A stretch of DNA of 64,000 nucleotides from Scytalidium lignicola (GCA_002812745.2 NCSJ02000233.1:1-64000); one strand, 5' to 3'. Shown: positions 44,609-57,603, numbered from the stretch's first letter. The notes: a model not told the origin generated them from the sequence alone. Made by a program: numbers and translations.

Positions 44609-47600
44609 ATGTATCTTCTCGAACACAACAGTGCCGGTCAGCCTAGGCTAACCGAGGACTTTGCTGACTGTGATATTCCCAAATATACCATCCTTTCGCA
44701 TACATGGGGAGCAGATACACAAGAGGTCACCTTTCAAGATTTAAATAATAATGCTGGGAGTAATAAGGCTGGATATAAGAAGATCTATTTCTGCGGAAAG
44801 CAAGCTAATCGTGATGGCTTGCGATACTTCTGGGTGGATACTTGTTGTATCGATAAAACGAATAGTGTTGAACTTTCACATGCTATAAACTCTATGTTTC
44901 GCTAGTATCAAAATGCGACTAAATGTTATGTTTACCTATCGGATGTTCTGGGAAATGACCATGATCAGATAAATCCGTCTTTGCAATCACGGGAATTAGC
45001 TTTCAGTAAGAGTCGATGGTTTACTCGTGGTTGGACACTTCAGGAGTTGATTGCTCCACAATCAGTCGAATTCTTTGACTTTCATGAGATACGACTTGGA
45101 GACAAGAAATCATTAGAGCAGCAGCTTAGTGAAATAACGGGAATTGCCGTTTCTATCTTTCGGGGAACTCCCTTATCTGCGTTTGGTGCAAAAGATAAGA
45201 TGTCATGGACCAAAAATCGCCAGACCAAACTTCCAGAAGACAGAGCTTATTCTATGTTAGGTATTTTCGACGTCTCCATGCCACTTATCTATGGTGAAGG
45301 AGCGGAGAAAGCCTTTCAGAGACTTCATGATGAGCTTTATAAACATTCAAAGAAACGTCATAGCCATGAGTTATCGTGGATCTCAGACAGTTTCTATTCT
45401 ACTAAACGATTAAAACCTGAATTGGGTCAGGATTCTTCCACGTTTTCCCGTCGCGTTCCGGAACTTGTCTGTCATGAACTAATCTTGTCCCCTGAATATG
45501 CCTTGAAAATTGGTCAGTATAAACCTCCGTTCATAATAATGAATTGCTAACTCTAGGTTGATTATTGTTGAAGATACCGTTTCTTGCTTGGATGATGTCA
45601 CCATCAAAATTACACAACATACTGCAAGTGATCATAGGAACATGTGTCGGGTTAGTGGACCAGAGGATGATGAAGATAAAAACGTCGCCGGGGCACTCAC
45701 TCACGCAAAAGAAGCTTGTACAACAATGAACCAGGTACATGGGAAGGGATTCTTGAACACACCTCAACGACGAAAGTACCTAGCTTCTTTAAAATTTGAT
45801 GAAATTAATGACCACCGTGAAACCATTAAGGTTGCTCACGACGAGACATGTCAGTGGCTTCTTGATACATCCGAGTATAGAGACTGGCTCGAGGTTGAAA
45901 AGTTCACAGAGCATCATGGCTCTTTTTGGATTAAAGGTAACCCGGCTACTGGAAAATCGACAATAATGAAATTTGTTTATGAGAATGCTATGAAAACCAT
46001 AACGGATACTACTATTATTGCATTCTTCTTTAATGCTAGAGGTCAGGATCTGGAGAAATCCGGATTAGGAATGTATCGTTCCTTACTGGTTCAACTTTTA
46101 GAAAGCCTCCCAGAGCTGCAATATGCTTTTGATTCATTGAAGCCCAGGTCAGAAGATGCCGGTAGCAGTCGTCCGTGGGACATCGAGACAGTCAGGGCTC
46201 TTTTTGGTATGGCGGTTAAAGGCCTCGGGCAGCACTCGTTGATCTGCTTTATAGATGCTCTAGATGAATGCGAGGATAGCGAGGCGCGAGCCGTGGTGGA
46301 ATTCTTCGAATATCTTGGAGAGTTTGCTGTTTCATCTCATACTCGATTCCTTGTCTGTTTCTCAAGTCGTCCCTACCCAGAAATTACGGTGGGTAAATGT
46401 ATCCAGCTAGAACTGGAAAACAGAGATGGCCACCGGCAGGATATCGCGAGCTATTTGAACAGCAAGCTTAAAGTCAGACGCAGTAAGGATGTCGACCGAA
46501 TTAAAAAAGTCATACTTGAAAAGGCTTCTGGCATTTTCCTGTGGGTTAAACTTGTTGTGGATATACTGAATGAAGAATATCGTAACAGGCGTATTTTAAC
46601 CCTTCAGAAGCGGCTGAATGAGATCCCCGAAGGATTAGAAGACTTGTTCTCCGAAATTTTGACCCGAGATTGCCGGAATATTGACGAGATGATTCTCTGT
46701 CTCCAATTGATACTGTATGCGAAACGGCCGTTGAGATGCGAAGAGCTTTACTTCGCTCATTACGCTGGAAATGATTCTGAGTCGCTCACTCCATGGAATC
46801 ATGAACAAGTCACTAGGCAAGACATGGAAAGATTTGTGCGGACCTTTTCAAAAGGGCTTGCAAGTGTGAAGAAATACAAGAATTGAACTGCTGTGCAATT
46901 TATCCACGAATCGGTGCGACAATTCCTTTCGATAGGAAATGGGCTTGACAAGATTCGATCCAATATTCAATCGAATATTATCAATAATTTTCCAGGAAGT
47001 AGTCATGAAAATCTGAAGCAGTGCTGCCAGGTCTATATGAGGTTTGCTATTGCCCACCTCCTGCCCCTCAACACACCTCATCTACCGTATTCCGTGGAAG
47101 CTAAAATTATCCACGGAATTACGTCTACAAAGTTTCCTTTTCTCGAATATGCAGTACACAATGTGCTTCATCACGCTAATAATGCACATAAATATGGAAT
47201 CTCACAAGATATATTCGTGGNAAAACTTCTCTCTTAGAGATTGGGTTAGTCTTGACAACGTCCTCGGGCTGCATCGCCGTGGTCTCCGCGGCTCCCGCGC
47301 CTCCCGCGCCTCCGATACGAATTGGTTATATATTTTTGCTGAAAATGACTTGTCGTATCTTATTCAGATTGAACTAGCACGAGTTCCGAACTTAGATGTA
47401 AACAGCTACGGTTCCCTACCGCTTGTGGCCGTAGCTGAGGGAAACGAGAATGCCCTCAGAGCGCTTCTATTATCTGAAGTCTCCTTAGAGCCTCCTGAGA
47501 GCGAGGACCAGGAACAAGCAGTGAGATTTCTTATCAAAAATAAACAAGCCATTACGTCCTACTGCCAATCCAACAAAGATCAGACTTTACTCTCATGGGG

Positions 47601-48162
47601 AGCCGCACGTGGCCCTAACTTTTTGGTAAAAGTTCTACTTGAAACTAGGAAAATGGATGCCAAGGTTTGAACCAAGAAAGAAAGGACACTTCTCTCGCTG
47701 GCGGCGGAGGGAGGAAATCCAGTCGTTGTTCAGCTACTGCTCGAGACAGACCCGCTGGATATCAGCTTAAAGGATATGGATGGTCAGACGCCACTCTTAT
47801 GGGCAGCAAAGGCAGGGCACACAGACGTAGTTCAGCTGCTGCTTGGGACAGGACAGGTAGATATTGAATCGACGAACAAGGGCGAACAGACGCCCCTCTT
47901 ATGGGCTGCGCTGGAAGGGCGTGAGGCCGTAGTGGAGCTGCTCCTCAAGACAGGCATGGTTAATGTTAATAAGAAGGATAAAGCTGGTCGGACACCGCTG
48001 TTAAGGGCTGCCACAAGGGGTCACGAAGCCGTCGTTAAGATGCTGCTTTCAACAGGCAAGGTGGACATCCATTCGAAGGATAATAACGATTACACGGCAC
48101 TCATGCGGGCGGCACAGCAGGGACATGCCACAGTCGTTAAGCTATTAGAAGAGTACCGGTAG
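44609..48162 (+). pseudogene. HET-NACHT-ankyrin gene, broken
   Basis: The layout is HET domain (YTILSHTWGADTQEVTF; FWVDTCCIDKTNSVE; RGWTLQELIAP), then NACHT with Walker A GNPATGKST and Walker B ICFIDALDECED, then ankyrin repeats (DGQTPLLWAAKAGHTDVVQLL). HET proteins cause heterokaryon incompatibility, and fusion to NACHT-repeat receptors is known. Damage: TAG at 44903-44905 where a Trp is expected (FR*YQNA), a frame change near 45535-45558 close to a possible intron, TGA at 46884-46886, a frame change at the N at 47221, and TGA at 47668-47670. All three stops fit single C-to-T or G-to-A changes. The 47221 shift may be an assembly fault. Confidence 0.85.
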
Positions 48163-49176
48163 ATCGTCATATTATATCCTCTACAGCAAGGTTGAGATGC
48201 GTTAGAGAGGAGATATGACTTTTGGTTTTCTGTTCCGAGAGAAATGAGGTAGTTCTTGCTCTCTTGAGACGCTGAGATACCTTATTGCATCCTACTACTG
48301 GATATTATGTGGGACTCCCTCCTCGAGATTATTCTGAAGCAGGTGTCAAACATGGCTGTGGATCACAAATTCAGGTAGTCGCAATACTCGCGTGCAAAAT
48401 CGAATCCATTTACATAGAATAATTGCTCTGTGTTTATAAAATGGTGGTATCAATTAATCTAATACCACACAAAATTTTCTCTCCAACGGGTTAACCATAT
48501 ATTCTGTACATATTTAATTGCTACATGTAGATATATATGAAGTGGCTGAAATTTGGTGTATAAGCCTTAAAAGAAAGAAAGGGGATTAAATCCACTTGGC
48601 ACTTACTTAAATACACCTTTAATACAAGGCTATTTTATTATATATTACAAACCATATATGTTAAACACATTAAAATTTGTATACTTATTAATTATTAAAT
48701 AAATAAATAGATTTTAAAGTTTGATTAAATATAATTATATATTTGTTAAGTTATTAATGTACAGTTTTCGTTGATTTTGTAGTAAATTTCAGTGTTTCAG
48801 TAGACCAGGTATTCTGGTGGACCTGGAATTACGTTGCTAATAAAACCTTTCCTTTCCTCACCTTTGACGTTATTAGAGGTACTATCAATGTGTATATTCC
48901 CGACTACACTTCTATAATAGCACAATAGATTACATAGTATCAATTTCCGGAAAGCATACAAAAGTTCTGCTATCCAATGTGGGTTGTACAGCTGTATGCA
49001 CTTCGATGAAAATAAATCGTCAGATAGTCCTAGACATCAGGCAGAACTCCAGCAGGTAAGCCGTAAGGAATTCCGTTACGCAATAAATGAATCTTTTTTG
49101 TTCGATATAAAATAGGTATTTATCTTGTATTATATGTTTTAAGAATTGTAACACCTGTTACCTTCATTAATTATAA
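48163..49176. other. AT-rich intergenic region with a MITE-like end
   Basis: At about 48581-48620, GGGGATTAAATCCACTTGGC resembles the TIR of the MITE at 36739, and the following AT-rich sequence is of similar character. No second end was found, so it may be a decayed member of the family. No gene is supported. Confidence 0.35.
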
Positions 49177-49625
49177 TTAAACCATTGTCAGTTGTCTTAT
49201 CCGTGTCAAGTTTTTAGCCCAGTTAATCTCTAAAAAGTCACCATCCTCAAAGCTATTATAGTACCCTACTCGCTGATGATGCGAATTTTCTATATCCACG
49301 CAATGTAAGACAAGAAAACATATAGCAAAAACTATTTCCTTTTCTGGATAATTGTCTATAGATCTTTTTGACTTGCCAAAACATAAACACAAGACGTCTG
49401 AACCTGATGTAATATTGTATTTTCCAGAGTTATCAAGCTTGTAGTCCGATGTAAGAGTCACATATTTGTCTTTTATTTTTAGTCCATACCGATGACAATT
49501 TAGGTTATAAGCCCACTCATAGAGGCTAGGCCAGATCTTATTTTAGATTACTCGGAGACTAGGTCACGATCCAGCTGGTTCATCTAAGTAAACAGTTACA
49601 GAATTCGTCATTTCGCAAGGGTGTA
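49177..49625 (-). pseudogene. C-terminal remnant of a HET-type gene
   Basis: Minus-strand reading from about 49620 gives MTNSVTVYLDEPAGS, then PSLYEWAYNLNCHRYGLKIK with interposed stops, then an open stretch VTLTSDYKLDNSGKYNI ... HHQRVGYYNSFEDGDFLEI ... NLTRIRQLTMV ending at 49177. The RVGYY...W...I pattern is like the tail found in many fungal HET proteins. No HET domain precedes it. It is a separate relic between the two other HET loci. Confidence 0.45.
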
Positions 49626-49954
49626 GTCAGTGCAGATCAACTATCTGCTCTGCTACTTTATAAAGGCTCTTTGGAATATATTAATTAGTTAAAATATGAT
49701 AGAGTTGCGAAAGTGACAAACATAAATCAAAGAGTTTTATCAAACAAAAGTTTTATAAAGTAGTTTTTATAATCTTTTATGCAAGTCATTGAGTGAAATA
49801 CTTCATTATCGTGACAAATTTTCTCAATAAAGGTTTTTAGAGCATGCTAGATATTGAACAATTCGTTACAACAATCTATAGTATATAAACACTAGCTCCT
49901 TTAAGACCCACTATCAAAATTATTAAAATAAAATATATCTTTTACAACTACGAA

Positions 49955-51662
49955 TTATAAGTATTTCTTGAAGTATTTCTCGAACAGCAACCTTACATAA
50001 GACAGCGGCGTCCGACTATTGTAGTCCTTCGTCTCAAGCTTAGTGCTTTTCTCGAGTAGTAGCTTTATTATTACTTCCATTCTCTTGCTTTATAGCATAA
50101 GACAGCGGCGTCCGACCATATTTGTCCACTACATTGAGATTAGCGCCATTCTCGAGTAGCAGTTCCACTGTCGCCTTATGCCTATATTCTAAAGCATAAG
50201 ATAACGGCGTCTGACCATATTTGTCCTCCACATTGAGATCAGCGTCATTCTCAAGCAGCAACTTTACTATTGCCTTGCGCCCATATTTTACAGCATAAAA
50301 CAACGGCATCCAACCATTGTAGTCTTTCATCTCAAGATCAGCGCCTTTCTCGAGTAGCAACTTTATTATCGTCTTATACTCCAGCTGTACAGCATAAAAC
50401 AACGGCGTCCGACCATCTTCGTCCACCATATTGACATCGGCGCCTTTCTCGAGCAACAGCTTCACTACTGCCTCGTGACCGTCCCTTATCGCCCATAATA
50501 ACAGCATTCGACTTTCATAGTCCTCTTAACTTATATCCGCCTTGCCTGTCTCGAGCAACAGCTTCACTACTGCCTCGTGTCCAGTTTCCCTTACACACTT
50601 AAGCACTTTATTGGCAAGTGAATGCAAATTTTCTAAGAACTCTGGTAATGTCCAATCGAAGAAACGGTAGATAGGAGGGTCTGACTCACTGAGGTTGAGT
50701 AAGAACGAGACAGTATCGAAAATAATATCTTGAAGACTCTTTCCATAGTCTGCTCTGAGAAGATCAGTATTGCAAGCATCTGAAGATATGCCTAGCAAAG
50801 CATAGATTTTATCTTTAGGGTTAGTTGCTTCGCTGTAGCGGAATTTATCTAACATTGTATAAAGATCTCGCTTTTTGGCCCACCACGAGCTATCCCGGAG
50901 AGGCCCTGGCATAATATCAATGATAGATTGACAGTGTAAGTCTGGGGTGATCCCTAGTAAAGATGGCATAAGAGCGAAGATATTTGCTGAAATAGACTTA
51001 TTACCGCAAACGATGTCAGCAGCTCGTGCATTACCAGTTTCTTGTATAACCCAGACTCTTTTAAACCAGTTTCGATGAAGGAGCGACTGGAAGCCTTCGA
51101 CTAAAAGACCCTTCTGGTCAAGCGTCAGATCGCGTACTATTGTTGACCAGATATCGACCAACTGCTTGTTTGAAATTTTCTGGCAGTGCTGATCATCAGA
51201 AGCGTGTTTGATACTCTCTTCTTCTAGTTGCTTTATATAATACATAACATAGTTTATATCATATGTAGCCTCGCCTAACCAGATGATTACTCGTTCAGCA
51301 TTTCTATAAATAGATCCCATCTGCCGAACTCGCTGTCCTTGTTCGTTCTCGTCGCTTTGATTGATAGAAACGGCATCAACCCAAAGGACTCGGTCTTTTT
51401 CCCGGAAACGGAGATCCCTAAGTGCAAGATATACATGTTTGGTAACTGTCATTTTGCTGTCATTGATGATTATATCACATGGTTTAGATGCGCTGCCCCA
51501 TGTATAAGATAAAGCCGCGTAATTACTGGTTTCTTCGGACGAGGGGATCTTTGACTCAAAAAGCTGACATTGAATAGGGTCCTCGTCGCAGCCTTTGAGT
51601 ACTCGGAGAAGACGAAAGCCAGACCCTTCACGAATGATTGGCTTATACTTAAAATTCGTCAT
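49955..51662 (-). pseudogene. HET-ankyrin gene with one premature stop and one frameshift
   Basis: From the ATG at 51662 a HET domain is intact (YAALSYTWGSASKP; RVLWVDAVSINQSDENEQ; NWFKRVWVIQE; KDKIYALLGIS), followed directly by ankyrin repeats (GHEAVVKLLLETGKADIS). A TAA at 50526-50528 interrupts the first repeat; the frame then continues with four to five more repeats (for example DGRTPLFYAVQLEYKTIIKLL) to about 50085, where a one-base shift moves the remaining repeat and its end (TAA at 49955-49957) to another frame. CAA-to-TAA would explain the stop. The repeats share near-identical units, which could promote unequal exchange. The truncated 378-residue HET protein could still be made. Confidence 0.82.
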
Positions 51663-54600
51663 TTATAGTGCTTAGAAGTCAGAACCGGGACATGTAGAGA
51701 AACATCTTATCTAGTTGTAAGAGTTGACGTTAGGCGCTTATATGCGTGTTGTGGGAGAATAACGCAACAATAAAGTCAGTAAAAGGTCCTGCGGGCTGAA
51801 TATTGGGGCTCTGCCAATAGCTCTGCGTGGCGCATTCCGGCTTGTGACCTGGCGATTTCTGTAAGCGTTCTCAGAGAGCTGAGTTGGTTGATTTGGTTGA
51901 TTGGAGGCACATGGCCAAGGTTGAACCGCAAGGCTGCCAGGCTGAAGTTGAGCCGCTTGCCAAGACTTTGCACAGCCACAGGCTTGACACCTACCAGTAC
52001 TTACTAGCCAATCGGACAGAGTGCTCAGTCAGACACTACACACATTTAAGGCATAAATTCAGGCATCAACGGCTATAGTGTCCGATTGAGGGAAGTGTCC
52101 GGTTGGCTGGTAAATATTGGTACTCCTTGAAGTAAATCACACCATGATGATTGCAGAAACGGTTGTGCAATTGGCCCTTGCCGTTGGACCTGCATTCCTG
52201 GCGCGTGGGTACTCGTTATTGCAAAGAGTTGACAAAAAGGTGTACTTTTGTTCGGAAACTTTACATGTGTAGACACAGGTTCGGTGTGTTAGATTTTAGG
52301 AGGATTTTGGAATGGGGAATTTGCAACCTAATTTCCTACTTTTATGCTTTTATTAATGGCATACCACGTAGAATGAAAGTAAGTTCGCCAAAACATTCAA
52401 TCATTTGAACCATTTAACTGCAGGCAGGAAGATTTATTCGTATGTACTAAACTACTATTAGCATTAGATATTAGATGAGACTATTTAAGGAGTTTGATCT
52501 ATGACCTTTTACTCAAATGCATTGATTTCTTTGATTTAATGCTCATTTTTGTAGTATATTAGTGTGGTAAAATTGGGGGACTCTCGTCCCTATGTACTTC
52601 CGTACATGAGTAGGGTGACCCCACATGGTGGCTCCCCAGACTTCCCATACTTAGCACAGTCCCCTGAATCAGTGCCGAGTGGCAAAGTTAGTATACTCCA
52701 AAATCAGTAGAATTTCGGATCATTAGAACTTATTTTAGTACTATTCACCAATATATTTGAAACTATTTAAAGCAGTTAGAATGGAGACGCTATAATATTC
52801 TTAGCTTGGAAACGCTACGTAATGGTAGAAATACATCAAAAAATTTTTTTCTTGATGATATTTCTGACTAGTCTGTCTGAGTATATGTTGTCAGTGTTGC
52901 GGTTAGACAGAATAAAAGAAGGCCAGATAGAGACAAGCTATGAAGAAATCAAAGGGTAGTAACCTGGTGGCAGCGAGGCAACCGAACTTACCCGAATTCT
53001 ATTCCAAAACTAAGGAGGAAATATAAATTAATCTCTGTCCTTCTTGGTTTGAAAGAACGGGGGGAGTTATGTTAACCTAATAGACCAGGGGGTACTGACC
53101 ACCTCTGATTCTTCAGCTGACAATTTTTACCCCTTGAGAAATACCACGTTTCCTTAACCTCAAATCTGTATTTCCATCAGAATACACCCCGGAGCCTTCG
53201 ATCTAGAAGTTGAATGACGTAGCGTTACGTGGAGTGGGTATTAACGGTTATGAACAAGCAAGGAGAGTATCCATACCAAGCCTGGAAATGTGTCCAACAA
53301 TCTAGCTCAACCTCTGCACAGTCCAGGGCCGCTAGCATCCCTACCGGTCCTCAAGAATAATAGCATTTATTAACAGTTAATAAAAGGTATGTAAATAATA
53401 GATCACACTCTATCACAAGCCCTGAAACTTTTGATAAGTTGTCATATAAGTCACGCCATATTAACTGCTTTTGGTAATGAATAGTCGTCCTACGCAGCTC
53501 CAGTCTTGCCCAAGATTATTTCTTTGTTGTATCCCTTTGCACGTTCGTAACCAATCAAGCCGGTCTCTTCTCTAGCACAAAAGTGATTAAGCCTATCTCT
53601 ATCACCAGGAGCACTTTGGAGATGTTTTGAATTTTCTGAGGAATTTGTGCTCGTGCCCGTTTAGTCGCATAGGGTACACCATACATAGCAAATTGTAGAC
53701 CATTGAGCAACATAGGCATTTTTTATGCCCCCAACTCCATACTGTAACTAGCAATTGCCTCAGATGGAGAGCATTCCTCAATGATATTATTCATTGTGAA
53801 ATCATCCGTTTAGAGTTCACACTTAGCCATCTCCGCCTTACTCACGGGTTGAAGCCAATGTTGAAGCTTATGGAGTTAGAAACTAAGTAGTCTCAAAGCA
53901 GAAATTGTTCCAAATTAGAATATAGCGGTCAGAATAAAGCTAAATTGTTGTTGCAATAGTGGAGCTACCACCTCCAAATCCTCAAATCCTGAGCTTCCAA
54001 AATCGCATTGCGGGTCTTTCTCGGTCTTCGTATAAACGGCTCTAAATAGCTAGATTGTGATTGAAGTGGCGGAGTAGAATTTATCTAGAATCAATATATT
54101 TCTGCAGAAGTTTCCACTCCGTATTGAGGACGGGCCTTATCTGCACTGACTACCACCGCCGTCTTGTTGCGAGTGTAGTAATTGGCAGAGTAACAATTCT
54201 CAATATAGGGATACCTAACTCGTAAAATAATCAACTTCATTGCTGGTGTTTTAAAACTACCAAGTCCTATATAGTGCATNAAAAAATAAGAACTAACAAA
54301 TTTGAGATGTAGAACTGATTTTGTTAAGGTTATTTATGTGAATTTTCTCCTCAATACATTGCGATATTTAGGTTTCAGGATCGCCAAGGCCGAAGATCTT
54401 ACCAACGCCAAGGACTGCAACTAGCGCGACTCTTCCCCTTTATTATCTACTACGGAGTATTTAGTAAGTTATTCTTACTTGAATGATGGACTAAGTTAAA
54501 TACTATAGCGTAGCTTGAGTTAATTAATAGGCGGATGCGTATCCGATACCTCCCTTGTCTAAATTCTCGTATTGAGTCAGTCCTAATAATTAGTCGATCA

Positions 54601-54763
54601 TTCTAAGATAGTTAGACCTAGACGATCATGCGTCGGGGGGTGTAATACTGTACTTATTATACCATATTACCGTATAGTACAGTCGCTATATATATTAGTG
54701 ATCTTTCCATCCTGTTCGTTGCCTTTGTGACTAGTAGATGATCCCAACCCTCCTATCGCTACA
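51663..54763. other. Long intergenic region, 3.1 kb
   Basis: No gene is supported. An imperfect 38-bp inverted repeat lies at 52001-52038 and 52076-52113. A protein-like minus-strand patch at about 53500-53760 (for example LLNGLQFAMYGVPYATKRA, and EETGLIGYERAKGYNKE in another frame) suggests a decayed gene I could not identify. One N occurs near 54280. TACGGAGTA-type motifs lie near 54106 and 54450. Confidence 0.4.
52001..52113. repeat. Imperfect inverted repeat, 38-bp arms
   Basis: The left arm begins TTACTAGCCAATCGGACAGA and ends GACACTA at 52038; the right arm begins TAGTGTCCGATTGAGGGAAG at 52076 and ends TTGGCTGGTAA. The arms match over about 30 of 38 positions and enclose 37 bp. It could form a hairpin or be a remnant fold-back element. 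Confidence 0.5.
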
Positions 54764-57367
54764 ATGCATCTCTTAAGTATTAATACAATTCTAAGTCTTG
54801 TAGCGTGTGTCGTTGCGAACCCGATCATTAATTATAGGATCCATGAGAAACGTGATGCTCCAAATTCAAACTGGGTCAAGCGTGATACACTTGACTCGAA
54901 AGATTTACTGCCTATGAGAATTGGTCTGGTTCAGAAGGATCTAGACAAAGGTCATGACCTTCTTATGGCCATGTAGGTTACGATATGCCTCACCAGTAAG
55001 CCTAATAAAGCTAATAAATTGCGCAATTGTTAGTTCAGATCCGTACTCTCCTAACTATGGAAAGCACTTGACCTCGGAAGAAGTAATCGAGTTTTTTGCT
55101 CCTTCTGATGAGACTGTCAACTCTGTTATAGATTGGTTGGTTTCTTCAGGGATTTCCAATGAACGCATCACACATACCGACAATAAGGCGTAGCTGGCTT
55201 TCTTTGCCACTGTTGAAGAAGCCGAAGAACTTTTGCAAACAAAGTACCATAATTATGAACATTCTTCATCTGCCCATACAACGGTTGCTTGCGACGAGTA
55301 AGTCAGAACAATTATCCTTTTTAGACAGATTTAGCGATTATTATTAGTAGGCATGCTGAACTTATGGTTAGATATAAAATACCACATCATATCCAGAAGC
55401 ATGTGGACTATGTTACTCCCGGCATCGGTATTTCTACCTCACTTACCAGACGGCATACCAAACGAGGCGATCCAGCACGAAGTGCACCAAAGCCAATGTT
55501 TAAAGCACCAACAGGTCTAATAAATGGGACCGATGAACTGTCGAACTGCGATCAAATCATGACTCCACTATGCATTGCCACTTTATACGGGATCCCACCA
55601 GCGACAAAAGCGCACCCAAACAATTCTCTTGGAATATTTGAGTCTGGAGATTATCTCGGGTCAGCAAGTCTTAATCTATTTTTCGCCAACTTTACCCCTC
55701 ACATTCCTCAGGGCACCTTTCCAATCCAGGATGATATTGATGTAGTTGTCAATTCGGAAATCGCCGCCGAATATGGCGAGGCAAACCTGGATTTCCAGAT
55801 TGCTTACCCAATTGTATATCCGCAGAACATTACTCTCTTTCAGACTGATGATATATGGAACAGTGGTCCTCGATGGGAGGCTGGAATGGGATTATTTAAC
55901 ACTTTCCTAGATGCAATTGATGGCGTGAGTAGTTCCTTCCTCCTGTTTTGTGTAGCCCAATGGCTAAGGCGTTACAGTCGTACTGTACTTACTCAGCATA
56001 TGGTGAGACTGGAGATGATCTAAGCATCGATCCAGTATACCCAGACACGAATAGTGCTTGCGATGTATGTGGAACGGAGAACAACTATAAAGGTGAAACT
56101 CAATGCGGTACCTTTAAGCCTACAAACGTGATTTCTATCTCGTATGGAGCACCTGAAACAGCTTATCCGGCCGCTTACATGCAGAGACAATGCAATGAGT
56201 ACGTCACAGAAAAGTCTGCTTTCTTTTTGAATTTAAATTTACTAACTATATCTAAGATTCATGAAGCTTGGTCTCCAAGGCGTATCTATAATTGTTGCTA
56301 GTGGCGATTCAGGAGTTGCAGATGACCAGGCTTGTCTTGGTCCTAATGGCTCAATATTTAACCCTGACTACCCTTCAAAGTAGGTTAATAAAGTAGGAAA
56401 CCCCTACCACAAAGTGCATGCTAAATTTGGTTTCAATTATAGCTGTCCATATGTTACATCCGTGGGAGCTACAAAGGTCTATCCTGGAAAAACGGTGTTC
56501 GACCCTGAGAGCGCAGTATTGGATAAAGAGGCATTCCCATTCAACGACAGCAAGTACGATTATGCTTCTGGTGGCGGATTTTCAAATGTTTATTCCGCCC
56601 CAAGCTATCAGCAAAAGGCAATTGAGACGTAAGTATTATGGTGAACTAGTGATACCTAACCTTTGATTATTAAGTTTATAGCCTTCTCTTTGATTGTACT
56701 GATGTTTATGTCTATATTAGATTCTTCGAGAATGGCAAACCATCATATCCTTCCTATATTGCAACGAACGGCACCTTTGGATCTAATGAAGGATTATACA
56801 ATCGTGCTGGTCGGGGAATTCCTGACGTGGCTGCTAACGGAGACAACATAGCGAATGTTGTGGATAGCGAGTTCACACTCGGTGCTGGTACTAGAGCTAG
56901 TAAGTTTTTGAAACTCCTCTCAGTGAAAACGCTCTTGTTGGAGCTGTTCAAGACCACATTACTAGAGTAAGGAAGATGGCTAACTGTAGCTATACAAATA
57001 GGTGCACCTATATTCGCATCTATAATAAACAGAGTAAGACTTTCACCTAATTTGATACTTTCTAAGAAAGCTAACAAGTTTTAGCTCAATGAGGAGCGCT
57101 TAGCCATTGGAAAGAAGCCGGTAGGATTCCTTAACCCAGTACTTTACTTCCACCCGGAAGTCCTGAATGATATCACCAATGGCACCAATCCAGGATGTGG
57201 CACAAACGGCTTCAAAGCTGTTAAAGGGTAAGACTATGTTTTATTTATTTCAATAAATGATAATGATGATTTCTATAACTAACAATATGAGAAGATGGGA
57301 CCCTCTCACTGGACTCGGCACACCCAATTATCCAAAGATGTTAGAGTTGTTCTTGAGCCTGCCATAA
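54764..57367 (+). pseudogene. Sedolisin (S53) tripeptidyl-peptidase-like gene with a stop and lost Ser nucleophile
   Basis: About nine introns, all with recognisable donors, restore one continuous preproprotein. It has a signal peptide (MHLLSINTILSLVACVVA), a prodomain (DPYSPNYGKHLTSEEVIEFF) and an S53 catalytic domain. Glu and Asp of the active site are present (GEANLDFQ), as is the oxyanion Asp region (VASGDSGVADDQ) and the C-terminal calcium site (NDITNGTNPGCG...GWDPLTGLGTPNY). But the nucleophile motif GTSASAP reads GTRASAP across an intron, so the catalytic Ser is Arg. A TAG at 55191-55193 sits where a Trp is expected (NKA*LAFFAT). All other stops seen in the raw frames fall within introns. 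Confidence 0.8.
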
Positions 57368-57603
57368 GCTAGTTATCATAATATCCCTGTTGTTCAGGAT
57401 TACCGTTCAGATCCGAAGCTACAAACTTATATTCAGCTATATGTATGATGATACAATATTTAATAAAATTCTTTCTTAAATGGAATTTGTAGTCTAGATC
57501 CCCGACCTTTTACACATCTTATCTGTGTATCCAATAGCCTGATCTTCGTAGTAGAATATTGAAGATTAGTAGACCCTATAAAAAAGAGTTAAAACCTAAT
57601 TCT

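Noticed and set aside
46635..47081. Minus-strand ORFs within the HET-NACHT-ankyrin locus
   Set aside because: Antisense shadows of the NACHT region, which has Walker motifs on the plus strand.
56381..56383. Apparent premature TAG in the sedolisin gene
   Set aside because: It lies in an intron beginning GTAGGT; splicing joins NPDYPS to NCPYVTSVGATKV as expected. The same holds for the stop near 57082.
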